NCBI GenBank assembly: GCA_949290055.1
Contig: CASEQJ010000018.1
Location: forward strand, 1-37,319
Length of the DNA stretch: 37,319 bases
Source of the DNA: an uncultured Olsenella sp.
GTDB lineage: Bacteria; Actinomycetota; Coriobacteriia; Coriobacteriales; Atopobiaceae
Direction of reading: 5' to 3'
In this document: positions 9,440-18,023 of the stretch, in pieces
Position numbering within the stretch: the stretch's first letter is position 1
Layout: every line of letters begins with the position of its first letter
Position numbers and translations under genes: made by a program
The notes under the pieces: model-generated
What the model was told of the DNA's origin: nothing
The model's database searches: none
The model's input: only the letters and a program-made list of their open reading frames with translations

Positions 9440-10840
9440 ATGTCCGTTCTTGCTGCGTTTGCCGTTCCGCACCCGCCGCTGATCGTGCCCGGGGTGGGCC
9501 GCGGCCGCGAGGCGGGAATCGCCGCGACCGTCGCGGCCTACGAGGAGGTGGCGCGGCGCGTGGCCGACCTCGCGCCGGACACGCTGGTGATTTCCAGCCC
9601 GCACACCACCTCTTACCTTGACTACCTGCACATTTCTCCGGGTCGTGGCGCCCGCGGCGACTTTGGGGGCTTTGGGGACCGCGCGGACGGCTCCGAGGTT
9701 GCCTATGACGTGGAGTTCGTCCGCACGCTCGCGGCCGCTGCGGAGGCTGCCCGTATTCCGGCAGGCACGCGCGGCGAGCGCGACGCCCGGCTGGACTGGG
9801 GCGTGCTCGTGCCGCTTCACTTCATTCAGGCCTGCTGCCAGGGCTTCAAGGCAGTGCGTCTGGGCCTCGCGGGCTTCTCGCCCCTTGAGCACTACCGGCT
9901 GGGGCAGCTTGTGCAGCAGACGGCCGCGCAGCTGGGCCGGCGCGTCGTCTACGTGGCCTCCGGCGACCTCTCGCACAAGCTCGCCGCGGACGGCCCCTAC
10001 GGCTACGCGACCGACGGCCCCGTCTTTGACCAGGCGGTCTGCGACGCCTTTGCCGCCGGCGACTTCCTGAGCCTGCTGACCATGGACCCCGGTCTCTGCG
10101 AGCGCGCGGCGGAGTGCGGGCTGCGCTCGTTCCAGATCATGGCGGGCGCACTCGACGGCACGCCGGTGCGCGCGGAGCTGCTCTCCCACGAGGGCCCGTT
10201 CGGCGTGGGCTACGGCGTGGCGGCGTTCACGCCGTGCGGCCCGGAGGGCTCCGACCCCGCGCGCCGCTACGAGGACCCCTACCGCGCGTGGCACGAGGCG
10301 CAGCTCGCGCGGGTGCGTGCCGCTGAGGACCCCTACGTTCGTCTCGCCCGCGCCTCGCTGGAGCACCGCGTGCGCACGGGTGGGACGCTGCCGCTGCCCG
10401 AGGACCTGCCGGCAGAGCTCACCGCGCGCCGCGCCGGGGCGTTTGTCTCGCTGAAGAAGGACGGTCGGCTGCGTGGCTGCATCGGGACCATTGCGCCGGT
10501 GCGCGCGAGCCTCGCGGAGGAGATCGTCGCCAACGCGGTCTCGGCCGGGTGCCACGACCCGCGCTTCTCGGCCGTGCGCGAGGACGAGCTTGCGGAGCTG
10601 GTCTACGACGTGGACGTCCTGGGCGAGCCCGAGCCCGTGGCGGACCGCTCCCAGCTGGACCCGGCGCGCTACGGCGTGATCGTGAGCGCGCCCGACGGCC
10701 GGCGCGGGCTGCTGCTGCCGGCCCTCGACGGCGTGGACACCGTGGAGGAGCAGCTGGAGATCGCGGCGCGCAAGGGCGGCATTTCGCTGGGCGAGAAGGG
10801 CGTGCGGCTGGAGCGCTTTGAGGTGGTGCGTCACCTGTGA
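9440..10840 (+). CDS. AmmeMemoRadiSam protein: LigB/Memo-like + AMMECR1 fusion
   Basis: A 466-aa two-domain protein. Residues about 1-270 belong to the class III extradiol dioxygenase/Memo fold (start VPHPPLIVPGVG, then VISSPHTTSY and YVASGDLSHKL, which carry the metal-ligand-type His residues). Residues about 290-466 are an AMMECR1 domain with the diagnostic LRGCIGTI. Together with the radical SAM gene that overlaps it by 4 nt, this is the AmmeMemoRadiSam system, conserved in many bacteria and archaea and thought to modify an unidentified substrate. The start ATG 9440 has GGGAGG upstream. Fusion of two of the three components into one chain supports their joint action. Confidence 0.9.
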   Translation: MSVLAAFAVPHPPLIVPGVGRGREAGIAATVAAYEEVARRVADLAPDTLVISSPHTTSYLDYLHISPGRGARGDFGGFGDRADGSEVAYDVEFVRTLAAAAEAARIPAGTRGERDARLDWGVLVPLHFIQACCQGFKAVRLGLAGFSPLEHYRLGQLVQQTAAQLGRRVVYVASGDLSHKLAADGPYGYATDGPVFDQAVCDAFAAGDFLSLLTMDPGLCERAAECGLRSFQIMAGALDGTPVRAELLSHEGPFGVGYGVAAFTPCGPEGSDPARRYEDPYRAWHEAQLARVRAAEDPYVRLARASLEHRVRTGGTLPLPEDLPAELTARRAGAFVSLKKDGRLRGCIGTIAPVRASLAEEIVANAVSAGCHDPRFSAVREDELAELVYDVDVLGEPEPVADRSQLDPARYGVIVSAPDGRRGLLLPALDGVDTVEEQLEIAARKGGISLGEKGVRLERFEVVRHL

Positions 10841-11691
10841 GCGGCGCGGCGACGTGCGGGGTGTGCCCGCGGCACTGCCGCCTGGCGCCGGGCGCGCTCG
10901 GGGCGTGCCGCGCGCGGCGCAACGTGGGCGGCACGGTGGTCCCCGAGGCCTACGGGCACGTGACCTCGCTTGCGCTCGACCCGGTGGAGAAGAAGCCCCT
11001 CGCGCGCTTCCGCCCGGGCTCCTACCTGCTCTCCGTTGGCGGCTACGGCTGCAACCTCGCCTGTCCGTTCTGTCAGAACTACCAGATCTCGCAGGCGGGC
11101 GAGAAGGACGTGCGGTGGCGCGAGCTCTCGCCGGAGGGCCTGGTGGCGATTGCGGAGGAGGCTCGCGCGCGCGACCCGCGCGTGATCGGCATTGCGCACA
11201 CGTACAACGAGCCGCTTGTGACGTGGGAGTATGTGGCGGACACGGCGCGACTTGCCCGCGAGCGTGGGCTTGTGACGGTGCTGGTGTCAAATGGGTGCGT
11301 TGAGCTGGGTGTCATTGACGAGCTGGCGCCGCTTCTGGACGCGGCGAACGTTGACCTCAAGGGCTTCTCGCCCGCGTTCTACGAGGCGTGCGGCGGCGCG
11401 GCGGGCTCGCTCGACGCCGTGCGGGGGACGATTGGGCGGCTGGCTGCGGAGCCGGGCTGCCACCTCGAGGTCACGACGCTCGTGGTGCCCGGCATGAACG
11501 ACTCCGAGGAGGAGATCGACCAGATCGCGGCGTGGCTTGCCGGGCTGGACGACAAGATCGTCTACCACGTGACGCGGTACTTCCCGCGCTGGCGCATGAC
11601 GGACGTGCCAGCCACGCCCGTTGCCACCGTGCGCCACCTCGCCGACGTCGCCCGCCGCCACCTCCCCCACGTCCACCTCGGCAACTGCTGA
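10837..11691 (+). CDS. amrS: AmmeMemoRadiSam system radical SAM enzyme
   Basis: A 284-aa radical S-adenosylmethionine enzyme related to pyruvate-formate-lyase activating enzymes. The [4Fe-4S] motif CNLACPFC is at Cys72, Cys76 and Cys79 (C-x3-C-x2-C). An N-terminal four-Cys cluster (C7, C10, C14, C24) could bind metal. IGIAHTYNEP and VDLKGFS match family positions for SAM binding and barrel strands. GTG 10837 overlaps the previous stop (GTGA), showing translational coupling with the LigB-AMMECR1 fusion. It converges on the FUSC gene with only 15 nt between stops. Confidence 0.92.
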   Translation: MSGAATCGVCPRHCRLAPGALGACRARRNVGGTVVPEAYGHVTSLALDPVEKKPLARFRPGSYLLSVGGYGCNLACPFCQNYQISQAGEKDVRWRELSPEGLVAIAEEARARDPRVIGIAHTYNEPLVTWEYVADTARLARERGLVTVLVSNGCVELGVIDELAPLLDAANVDLKGFSPAFYEACGGAAGSLDAVRGTIGRLAAEPGCHLEVTTLVVPGMNDSEEEIDQIAAWLAGLDDKIVYHVTRYFPRWRMTDVPATPVATVRHLADVARRHLPHVHLGNC

Positions 11692-11706
11692 GTGCGCAAT
11701 CGCGTC

Positions 11707-13737
11707 CTACAGGTGGCGGACCTCGTCGAGGTAGCGCGGGCGCTCGACGAGGGCGCCGAGCGCCTCGTCGACGGCCAGGCGCAGCTCGCCGGCGCGGTCG
11801 ACGTACTGCTGCAGCACGTAGCGCACGTCCTCGTCGGCAAGTCCCATGACCAGCGCCTCCGCCTCGTCGACGCCCGTCCCAAAGCGCTCCGGGTCGCAGC
11901 GCGACTCCGCCAGGTCCACCACCCGCCCAAAGAGCGCGCGCTCGTCGTTGCGCACGGCGCCCAGTCGCACCAGCAGCTCGAGCTGCTCCAGCTCGCAGCC
12001 AATCTCCCACAGACAGAAGAGCATGCGGTCCGCCGCGTCGCGGTAGCGTGCCACCTCGGCAATCTCCGCGTTCTTCTCGCCTGCCGCCGAAATCGCGTCA
12101 AGCAGGGCGTTTGCCTGCGTGTGCACCATCTGGAAGTGAAGCAGCCGCTCGGAGGACACCACGGTGTCCACGCGCTCGTCGAGGGTGGTGCGCACCAGCG
12201 ACCAGGCCTGTCGCACCATGGCAAAGAGCTGCCGGACGTCGGCAGCGAAGAGGCGGCGGTCGGAGGTGGGCAGCACGAGCCGGTTGACCAGCGCCACCGT
12301 GACCACCGCCAGCGCCAGCGACGCCAGGCGCATGGTCGTGGCGTAGCCGTCGTCAATTGAGGCCGACGCCATGGTGACCGCATAGGCCGTCGCAAAGAAC
12401 GCCGAGGTCACCGTGCCCGGCGTGGCGGCGTAGAGCGGCGCTACGAGCACCATGCCCAGCACCATAATGCCCGCCCAGCCAAGGTTCAGCAGCGCCACGG
12501 CGTGTACAAAGACGCAGCCCAGCGCCGTGCCGGCCATGCGCGTGCGCATGCGGCGCGAGCTCTCGTCGGGGAAGGGCTGTAGCAGCAGGTAGGCGTGCAG
12601 CACGTACCAGTAGAGGTGGTCCACGGGCAAAAGCAGGTTGACGCTGCAGCTCACGGCCAGCACGATGCCGCAGCGCACGGAGAAGCGCATCTCAAAGGAG
12701 TCGAGCGTGGGCCGCTTGCGAAAGAGCGCGGTGCGCGCGGCGTGGCTCGCGGACATGTGCCAGACGCGCTGCTGGGGGTCGTCGGCCGTGCGCAGGACCA
12801 GCAAGAGCAGGTTGAGATAGCTGCGGCAGAATATGCGAAAGCGCGGCTCGTCCACGGCAAGACGGCCGAGAAGGACGCGCGTTCGGTTGGCGAGCACGGC
12901 GCGGCGGGCGGTGCTCGCGCCTGCGTCCACGACGGCGTCCAGCTCGCGCGTGAGCTCGGCCAGCTGGGCGAGAAGCGCGGCATGCTGCTCGCGGTGACGG
13001 TCGCTCCAGTCAAAGTTGCCGGTCAGATAGGCCGTGCGCTGGGCGAGCGTCGCCAGCATGTCGAGGAGGTTCACGGTGCGCGACGGCGCGGTCGAGTCCT
13101 CGCGCGCGGAGTAGGCGAGGGCGGCGCACTCGCGGCGCAGGGCGAGCAGCTCGGCGCGCAGGTCCTCGTCCACGCTGTCCGCGGCGGCTCGCGTGAGGTC
13201 GTCGGCGAGGCGGCGGACGCAGTCGTGCAGGCGGGCGCGGGCCTCCCGGGCGCGGTGGCGAACAACGCCGGCCACGAGCAGGCCCGCGCTCAGCGTGACG
13301 CAGCAGGCGACGAGCACCGCGGCCTGCGTCGCGAGGCCGTCAACGAGGTTGGACGGGCGTAGCTGCAGGAACGCAAAGAGCATGGTGTAGGGGAAGTAGC
13401 GGCGCGGGTTGAGCTGCGACGAGCGCATGAACACCAGCACGAACGGCATGGCCAGGTTGACGACCACGCACAGGGCGAGGCTTGTCACCGCCAGGCGCGC
13501 GCCCACGAGCGCCAGCGCGCTCACGAGGAAGAACCGCGCGTACTGCGAGGACGGGTTGTACTTTGTGAGCCGCGTCTCAAAGAGCGTGGTGAACGGCGAG
13601 ACCGCGAGCAGGTACTGGTCACCAAAACCCAGCTGGACGACCCAAAACAGCGCAATGAAGAACACAATGACGGGCAACGTGCCCACGAGCTGGGCGCGCC
13701 GGTCGCACGTCCACCGTATGATCTTCTCGCGCGTCAT
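11707..13737 (-). CDS. FUSC family membrane transporter
   Basis: A 676-aa inner-membrane protein with the layout of the fusaric-acid-resistance/aromatic acid exporter family. An N-terminal cluster of TM helices (about residues 20-165) is followed by a long cytoplasmic region (about 170-340), a second TM cluster (about 355-495, with the family-like LPTSDRRLF at its end) and a C-terminal cytoplasmic helical domain. The likely role is proton-driven efflux of organic anions; the substrate is unknown. ATG 13737 begins MTREKIIRW and matches the expected cytoplasmic N-end better than TTG 13797. No periplasmic adaptor gene is nearby, as expected for a monoderm. Confidence 0.8.
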   Translation of the reverse strand: MTREKIIRWTCDRRAQLVGTLPVIVFFIALFWVVQLGFGDQYLLAVSPFTTLFETRLTKYNPSSQYARFFLVSALALVGARLAVTSLALCVVVNLAMPFVLVFMRSSQLNPRRYFPYTMLFAFLQLRPSNLVDGLATQAAVLVACCVTLSAGLLVAGVVRHRAREARARLHDCVRRLADDLTRAAADSVDEDLRAELLALRRECAALAYSAREDSTAPSRTVNLLDMLATLAQRTAYLTGNFDWSDRHREQHAALLAQLAELTRELDAVVDAGASTARRAVLANRTRVLLGRLAVDEPRFRIFCRSYLNLLLLVLRTADDPQQRVWHMSASHAARTALFRKRPTLDSFEMRFSVRCGIVLAVSCSVNLLLPVDHLYWYVLHAYLLLQPFPDESSRRMRTRMAGTALGCVFVHAVALLNLGWAGIMVLGMVLVAPLYAATPGTVTSAFFATAYAVTMASASIDDGYATTMRLASLALAVVTVALVNRLVLPTSDRRLFAADVRQLFAMVRQAWSLVRTTLDERVDTVVSSERLLHFQMVHTQANALLDAISAAGEKNAEIAEVARYRDAADRMLFCLWEIGCELEQLELLVRLGAVRNDERALFGRVVDLAESRCDPERFGTGVDEAEALVMGLADEDVRYVLQQYVDRAGELRLAVDEALGALVERPRYLDEVRHL

Positions 13738-13743
13738 GCGCCC

Positions 13744-13749
13744 ATTGTA
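13744..13749 (-). promoter_or_regulatory. -10 element giving a possibly leaderless FUSC mRNA
   Basis: On the minus strand TACAAT lies only six bases before ATG 13737, and no ribosome-binding sequence is present. Transcription starting at the normal distance from this -10 would begin on or next to the A of ATG, giving a leaderless message, which is common in Actinomycetota. The -35 region is not convincing. Confidence 0.4.
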
Positions 13750-13794
13750 CGTGTCCGGCCGTCGCGTCGGGGCCGAATCTCTTGTGGCGTGCGC

Positions 13795-13926
13795 CAAAGT
13801 CTGACGTATGCGAAAGCGCTCGACGTGTGTTCCGGGGCGAGAAGAACAGTGTGAGCGTATTACCTGCCCATATATGAAACGGTATCAATCTGGCCACGGG
13901 AGCGCTTTCGCATACGTCAGAGTTTG
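13795..13926. repeat. Long-arm inverted repeat (26-bp arms)
   Basis: Arms at 13795-13820 and 13901-13926 are inverted copies with one mismatch. The core CTGACGTATGCGAAAGCGCT (13801-13820) and its complement (13901-13920) are perfect over 20 bp. The 80-bp interior carries one copy of CGAGAAGAAC (13838-13847) and an AT-rich stretch. It lies between the nramp-like stop and the FUSC start (both minus strand). It could be a REPIN-like/MITE element, a paired operator, or a stem terminating transcription from the Nramp operon. Confidence 0.85.
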
Positions 13927-13996
13927 TGGGGAGCAGCGCCATTGCGTGCGCACAGACCTGTCCCAAAAGAGCTGCAACGACAGACACGCCCCCAAA

Positions 13997-15265
13997 TTAC
14001 AGGCCGAGGGCCTGCATGACGAACATGATGGCGGTGAGGACGGTGACGGCCACGATCGTGAACCAGGTGAGCGCGTTCCAGACGCGGCCGTTGGCAAAGC
14101 GGCCCATGACGTGCTTGTCGCTGGCAATGAGCACCATGAAGACGAGAAGAACGGGCAGCAGCACGCCGTTGATCACTTGCGCCACCATCATAATTCCGAA
14201 CAGATTGACGCCCGGCAGCATGACCGCCACGGCCGAGATCGCGATAACGGCGGTGATTATGCCGCGGTACACCGGCGCCTCGGCCCAGCTGCGGTCGGCG
14301 CCGCGCTCCCAGCCAAAGGCCTCGCAGATCGCGCTCGACGTTATGCCCGGCAAGACGCACGCCGCCAAGAGCGACGCTCCAGCCAGGCCCGCGCCAAAGA
14401 GCAGCTCGGCGTAGTCGCCCACGAGCGGCGCCAATGCGGCGGCCGCGTCCTCGGCGCCGCTCACCTCCACGCCGGCGGGGTGCAGCACGGCGCCGGTGGT
14501 GAGGATTATGAACCAGGAAATCACGCTCGCCGCCACGGCGCCGGTCACGGTGTCGACGCGCTGGTAGGGGAGGTCCTCGGCGTGCGCGTTCTTCTCGACC
14601 ACGTTGGACTGCGCCAGAAAGAGCATCCACGGCGCAATGGCCGTGCCCACGCTCGCCACCAGCAGCGAGAGGTAGCGCGGCGTGGCCTCCACGTGCGGCA
14701 CCACGGTGTGCAGGAGTGCGTCGCCCCAGTTGGGTCCCACCATGACGCCGGCCACGATGTAGGTCACAAAGACGCAGGCAATGGCGAGAAGGACCTTCTC
14801 GATCCGCCGGTACGACCCGCTCATGGTGAGCAGCCAGATCGCCAGCGCCGCCACCGGCACGCTCACGTGGACCGGCACCCCAAAGAGCGCGAGCGCCGAG
14901 GCAATGCCCGCGAACTCCGAGAGTGTGACCGTGGTGTTTGAGACGAGAAGCGCCGCCATGGCCAGCGCGGAGAGCCGCACGCCAAACTGCTCGCGAATGA
15001 GCGAGGCAAGGCCCTTGCCCGTGACGCAGCCCATGCGCGCCGCGGTCTCCTGCGCCACAATGAGCAGGAAGCACATGACCGGCACGGTCCAGAGCTGCGC
15101 AAAGCCAAAGAGCGCGCCTGCGTTGGAGTAGGTGGCCACGCCGCCGGCGTCCGCGCCCGCGAGCGCGGCCACGAGCCCGGGGCCCATGGCCGCGAGAATG
15201 CGGCGCGGCTCCAGCCGCGTATGCGCGATCTTCTCGCCCGCGCTCTTCCTCCCAAGCTGCGGCAT
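13997..15265 (-). CDS. Nramp-family transporter of the NRMT (Mg2+) type
   Basis: A 422-aa, 11-12 TM protein of the SLC11/NRAMP family. In Mn2+/Fe2+ carriers helix 1 carries DPGN and helix 6 carries MPH. Here helix 1 reads GADAGGVATY (Asp kept, Pro to Ala, Asn to Gly) and helix 6 reads GTAIAPWML (Met to Ala, His to Trp). Loss of the Asn and of the soft-metal Met ligand is the signature described for NRMTs, the Mg2+-transporting branch characterised from Eggerthella lenta, also a Coriobacteriia member. ATG 15265 is one base after the stop of the upstream PRC-MgtE_N-CBS gene, so the two are coupled. This link to Mg2+ supports the substrate inference. Confidence 0.85.
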   Translation of the reverse strand: MPQLGRKSAGEKIAHTRLEPRRILAAMGPGLVAALAGADAGGVATYSNAGALFGFAQLWTVPVMCFLLIVAQETAARMGCVTGKGLASLIREQFGVRLSALAMAALLVSNTTVTLSEFAGIASALALFGVPVHVSVPVAALAIWLLTMSGSYRRIEKVLLAIACVFVTYIVAGVMVGPNWGDALLHTVVPHVEATPRYLSLLVASVGTAIAPWMLFLAQSNVVEKNAHAEDLPYQRVDTVTGAVAASVISWFIILTTGAVLHPAGVEVSGAEDAAAALAPLVGDYAELLFGAGLAGASLLAACVLPGITSSAICEAFGWERGADRSWAEAPVYRGIITAVIAISAVAVMLPGVNLFGIMMVAQVINGVLLPVLLVFMVLIASDKHVMGRFANGRVWNALTWFTIVAVTVLTAIMFVMQALGL

Positions 15266-15266
15266 G

Positions 15267-17141
15267 CTAGAACCCCGAGCCCACCATGCCGCCAGGGCCG
15301 GCGAGCAGAAGCGCCGCGCCCGCAAAGACCACCACGGCCACGATCATGGCCACGAGCGAGAGCGTGAAGCCCGAGGTCTCCTTGTTGGCCTCGTCGCGCG
15401 CGCGAAGAACGCCCAGGTAGATTGGGGTCACGGCGAACGAGACGAACGTGGAGGCCGCCGCCGCAAAGCCGCCGGTCACCAGCGCGTCGCCGAGGCTGCC
15501 CTCAAAGAGCCCCGCCGTGGGGACCGCCGGCGACAGCAGGACGTTCATGAGCGCGACCACGATCAGCGCGAGAAGGACCGCCAGCGCCGCGCCTATGCCC
15601 ACGCCCTTGAACGTGAAGCCCAGCATGGAGGGTGAGTCCTCGTCGTCGGGATCGTTCTCCAGGAAGAAGTTGGTCACGTAGGAGATCGAGTCGTCCGCGA
15701 GCACGAGCGCCACGGCGAGCGGGATTGCAATCGTGAGCGTCTCGGCCAGCGTGAGGCGGCCGCCCACGGCCAGCGCAAGCGCCACCACGCCGAGCGCCCA
15801 CAGCGCCACCCACGCGTTGCGCCGCACGAGCCAAATGAGCGTGCTCGCGTGCCCGGAGTCCTCGCCGTCCGCCGAGCCGCCGGCAACGCGCAGGTCCTCG
15901 GCGTGCTCCTCCTCCAGGACGTCGAGCGCGTCGTCGACGGTGACAATGCCCAGCAGGCGCCCCTCGTCGTTCACGACGGGCATGGCCAGCAGGTTGTACT
16001 TGGCAATGTCCTCGGCCACGTCCTCCTGGTCGTCCTCGGGGCTCGCGGTCACGAGGTCGGCGGTGGCAAGCTCGGCCAGGCGCGTCTCGGGCGCGGCCAC
16101 AATGAGCGCGTTCAGCGTGACGACGCCGGTGAGCTTGCGCTCCTCGTCCACGAGGTAGACGTAGCGCACGGACTCAAAGTCCTCGTCCAGCCCCCGCAGC
16201 ATGTCCACGGCGTCGGCCACGGTGGCGTCCTCGGCCACGGTCGCCACCTCAGAGGTCATGATGCGGCCGGCGGTGTTCTCGCGGTAGCCGAGCAGCTGGC
16301 GGATCGCGCGCTGCTCCTGGACGCCCATGAGGCGCAGGAGCTTCTCGGCCTTGTCGTAGTCCAGCTCGCTGACCAGCTCGGCGGCGTCGTCCGGGTCCAT
16401 TTCGGAGAGAATGCGCGAGGCGTCGGTCTCGTTGAGGTTGCCCATGAGCTCGGCGGCCATGGCGTCGTCGTCGAACTCGGCCATGGCGCCGGCGCGCTGC
16501 TCGTCGTCGAGCTGCGCAAAGACCTGGCCGCGCAGGCGCGGGTCCAGCCGCTCGATTATGTCGGCGATGTCGGCGGGGTGCATGTCGTCGAGCGTCTTGT
16601 GGGAGACGGAGAGCTTGACGTTGGAGAGGTCGCGCTCCACCAGGTCCATGTAGCTCCACGCAATGATCTTCTCGGGCAGGGGGTGGCCAAAGGTGCGCGC
16701 CAGCCGCAGCGCCACGCGCTCGAGCGCCGGGTGCAGGCTGCGCAGCAGGCCGCGCGCGCCCACCTCCGCGCCCAGCAGGCGCAGCTGGGTGGAGCTCGTG
16801 TCCGAGAGCTTGAGGTCGTTCACGCGCACGACGCGCATGCCGTGGGTGTCAACGATCTGCTTGTTCAAAATGTCGCGGGCGAGAAGGACCTCGTCCGGCT
16901 GCAGGTACGAGAAGCGCAGGTCGGTGGCCGTGACCTTGAGGTGGACCTCGTTCTCGTCGTAGGTGTCCACGAACTTGCGCCAGGAGATCATGATCGGCGT
17001 GCGGCCGGGGCCCATGAAGGCCAGGCTGGTAATGCGGGGAAAGACTTCGCCCGTGGCAATGCCGAGGTCGGAGACCGTGCCGACCTTCTCGCCGTCGGCG
17101 TCAAGAACAGGGTTGCCCAGGAGTTGGGACAGGTAGATCAT
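15267..17141 (-). CDS. PRC-barrel / MgtE_N / CBS protein with five-helix membrane tail
   Basis: A 624-aa protein. Residues about 1-80 resemble a PRC-barrel; about 185-285 are an MgtE N-terminal (Mg2+-sensing superhelix) domain with HPADIADIIERLDP and DPDDAAELVSEL; about 290-410 are a CBS pair (GRIMTSEVATV, GIVTVDDALDVLEEE). The C-terminus (about 430-624) has five hydrophobic helices. It lacks the family's PD/GGNxGTQ-type residues of the MgtE pore, so it is probably not an MgtE channel. Acidic residues of the MgtE_N/CBS domains would bind Mg2+, making this a likely sensor or regulator of the NRMT carrier encoded next. Start ATG 17141 has AAGGAG upstream. Confidence 0.8.
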   Translation of the reverse strand: MIYLSQLLGNPVLDADGEKVGTVSDLGIATGEVFPRITSLAFMGPGRTPIMISWRKFVDTYDENEVHLKVTATDLRFSYLQPDEVLLARDILNKQIVDTHGMRVVRVNDLKLSDTSSTQLRLLGAEVGARGLLRSLHPALERVALRLARTFGHPLPEKIIAWSYMDLVERDLSNVKLSVSHKTLDDMHPADIADIIERLDPRLRGQVFAQLDDEQRAGAMAEFDDDAMAAELMGNLNETDASRILSEMDPDDAAELVSELDYDKAEKLLRLMGVQEQRAIRQLLGYRENTAGRIMTSEVATVAEDATVADAVDMLRGLDEDFESVRYVYLVDEERKLTGVVTLNALIVAAPETRLAELATADLVTASPEDDQEDVAEDIAKYNLLAMPVVNDEGRLLGIVTVDDALDVLEEEHAEDLRVAGGSADGEDSGHASTLIWLVRRNAWVALWALGVVALALAVGGRLTLAETLTIAIPLAVALVLADDSISYVTNFFLENDPDDEDSPSMLGFTFKGVGIGAALAVLLALIVVALMNVLLSPAVPTAGLFEGSLGDALVTGGFAAAASTFVSFAVTPIYLGVLRARDEANKETSGFTLSLVAMIVAVVVFAGAALLLAGPGGMVGSGF

Positions 17142-17264
17142 TCGTGCTCCTTACTTGCGTCGCGTCGGCGCGCCCGCTTGCGGGAGCACGCCGCAGGTCA
17201 TCGACTGTGAGGTCGAGGTTTCATGCGGACCTTTCTCCTAGGTGGATTTGTCGGCTGTATTGTA
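17142..17264 (-). promoter_or_regulatory. Structured 5' leader of the Mg2+ transport operon
   Basis: On the minus strand a TACAAT -10 (17264-17259) would start a leader of ~110 nt before ATG 17141. The leader contains a nested stem: outer CCGCA (17228-17224) with TGCGG (17195-17191), inner TCGAC (17216-17212) with GTCGA (17205-17201), then a tight hairpin CCCGC tt GCGGG (17184-17173) near the ribosome site. It does not match the M-box consensus as I know it. A metal-responsive RNA switch is possible but unproven. Confidence 0.35.
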
Positions 17265-17412
17265 GCCCAAGGGCGTGGGTTTTCTCCCCACGCGGCGGAA
17301 CTTCGTCATGTCCCCCTGTTTTGGTGCCCGTTCTGCCAAAATCCCGGCATGTCCCCCAGGAAAAAGGAGGACAAGCGCCGCGCGCGGCGGGCGGGCGAGA
17401 AGAGCGCGGAGG

Positions 17413-17502
17413 CGGAGGAGGAGGGATTCGAACCCTCGGAACGGGGGTTGCCCGCTCGACGGTTTTCAAGACCGCTGCAATCAACCACTCTGCCACTCCT
17501 CC
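17413..17502 (-). tRNA. tRNA-Ser (anticodon UGA)
   Basis: Reading the minus strand from 17502: acceptor GGAGGAG pairs with CTCCTCC, the anticodon loop reads CTTGAAA giving anticodon TGA, a long variable arm typical of serine tRNAs follows, then the T-arm GAGGG-TTCGAAT-CCCTC. The discriminator base is G (17413), as expected for tRNA-Ser. The full CCA end is not encoded. It decodes UCN codons, mainly UCA/UCG. Confidence 0.95.
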
Positions 17503-17561
17503 GAGCGCGCGAGCACTAGTATCCTACCCCATATGGTGCCGATTCGAGCGTGGGAGGACGC

Positions 17562-18023
17562 GTGGGCGAGAAGAACGACGAGCAGTACATGCGCATGGCG
17601 CTCGAGGAGGCCGAGGCGGCGGCCGCGGAGGGAGAGGTGCCCATAGGCGCGGTCGTGGTCTGCGACGGGCGCGTGGTGGCGCGGGCCCACAACCGGCGCG
17701 AGAGTGACGCCGACCCGTCGGCGCACGCCGAGTTTCTCGCCATGGTTGCCGCGGCCCGGGAGCTGGGGCGCTGGCGACTCACCGGCTGCACGGTCTACGT
17801 GACGCTGGAGCCGTGCCTCATGTGCGCGGGCCTCATGGTCAACGCACGCGTGGACCGCTGCGTGTACGGCGCGGCCGACCCCAAGGGCGGCGCGGTGGGC
17901 ACGCTCTTTGACGTGAGCCACGACGAGCGGCTGAACCACGAGTTCGAGGTCACGGGCGGCGTGCTGGCCGACGAGTCCGCCGACCTTCTCCGCTCCTTCT
18001 TCCGCGCGCGCCGACGTCGCTAG
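17562..18023 (+). CDS. tadA: tRNA-specific adenosine deaminase
   Basis: A 153-aa zinc deaminase that converts A34 to inosine in tRNA-Arg(ACG). The zinc/catalytic motifs are HAE at residues 55-57 (His ligand, Glu proton shuttle) and PCLMC at 84-88 (two Cys ligands), with the family's IGAVVV and NGR-like substrate regions before them. GTG 17562 is chosen over GTG 17550 because GGGAGG (17552-17557) precedes it; the spacing is short (4 nt). The codons after the start contain the CGAGAAGAAC motif. It diverges from the tRNA-Ser gene and its stop overlaps the convergent permease stop by 4 nt. Confidence 0.93.
   Translation: MGEKNDEQYMRMALEEAEAAAAEGEVPIGAVVVCDGRVVARAHNRRESDADPSAHAEFLAMVAAARELGRWRLTGCTVYVTLEPCLMCAGLMVNARVDRCVYGAADPKGGAVGTLFDVSHDERLNHEFEVTGGVLADESADLLRSFFRARRRR

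Noticed and set aside
9338..11290. 650-codon minus-strand frame opposite the AmmeMemoRadiSam genes
   Set aside because: The plus strand codes for clear LigB, AMMECR1 and radical SAM domains in the same interval; the antisense product is Arg/Pro/Ala-rich and domain-free.
17142..17264. M-box (Mg2+) riboswitch upstream of the MgtE_N-CBS gene
   Set aside because: Stems are present, but the sequence does not match the conserved M-box blocks as I know them, so only an unclassified structured leader is reported.
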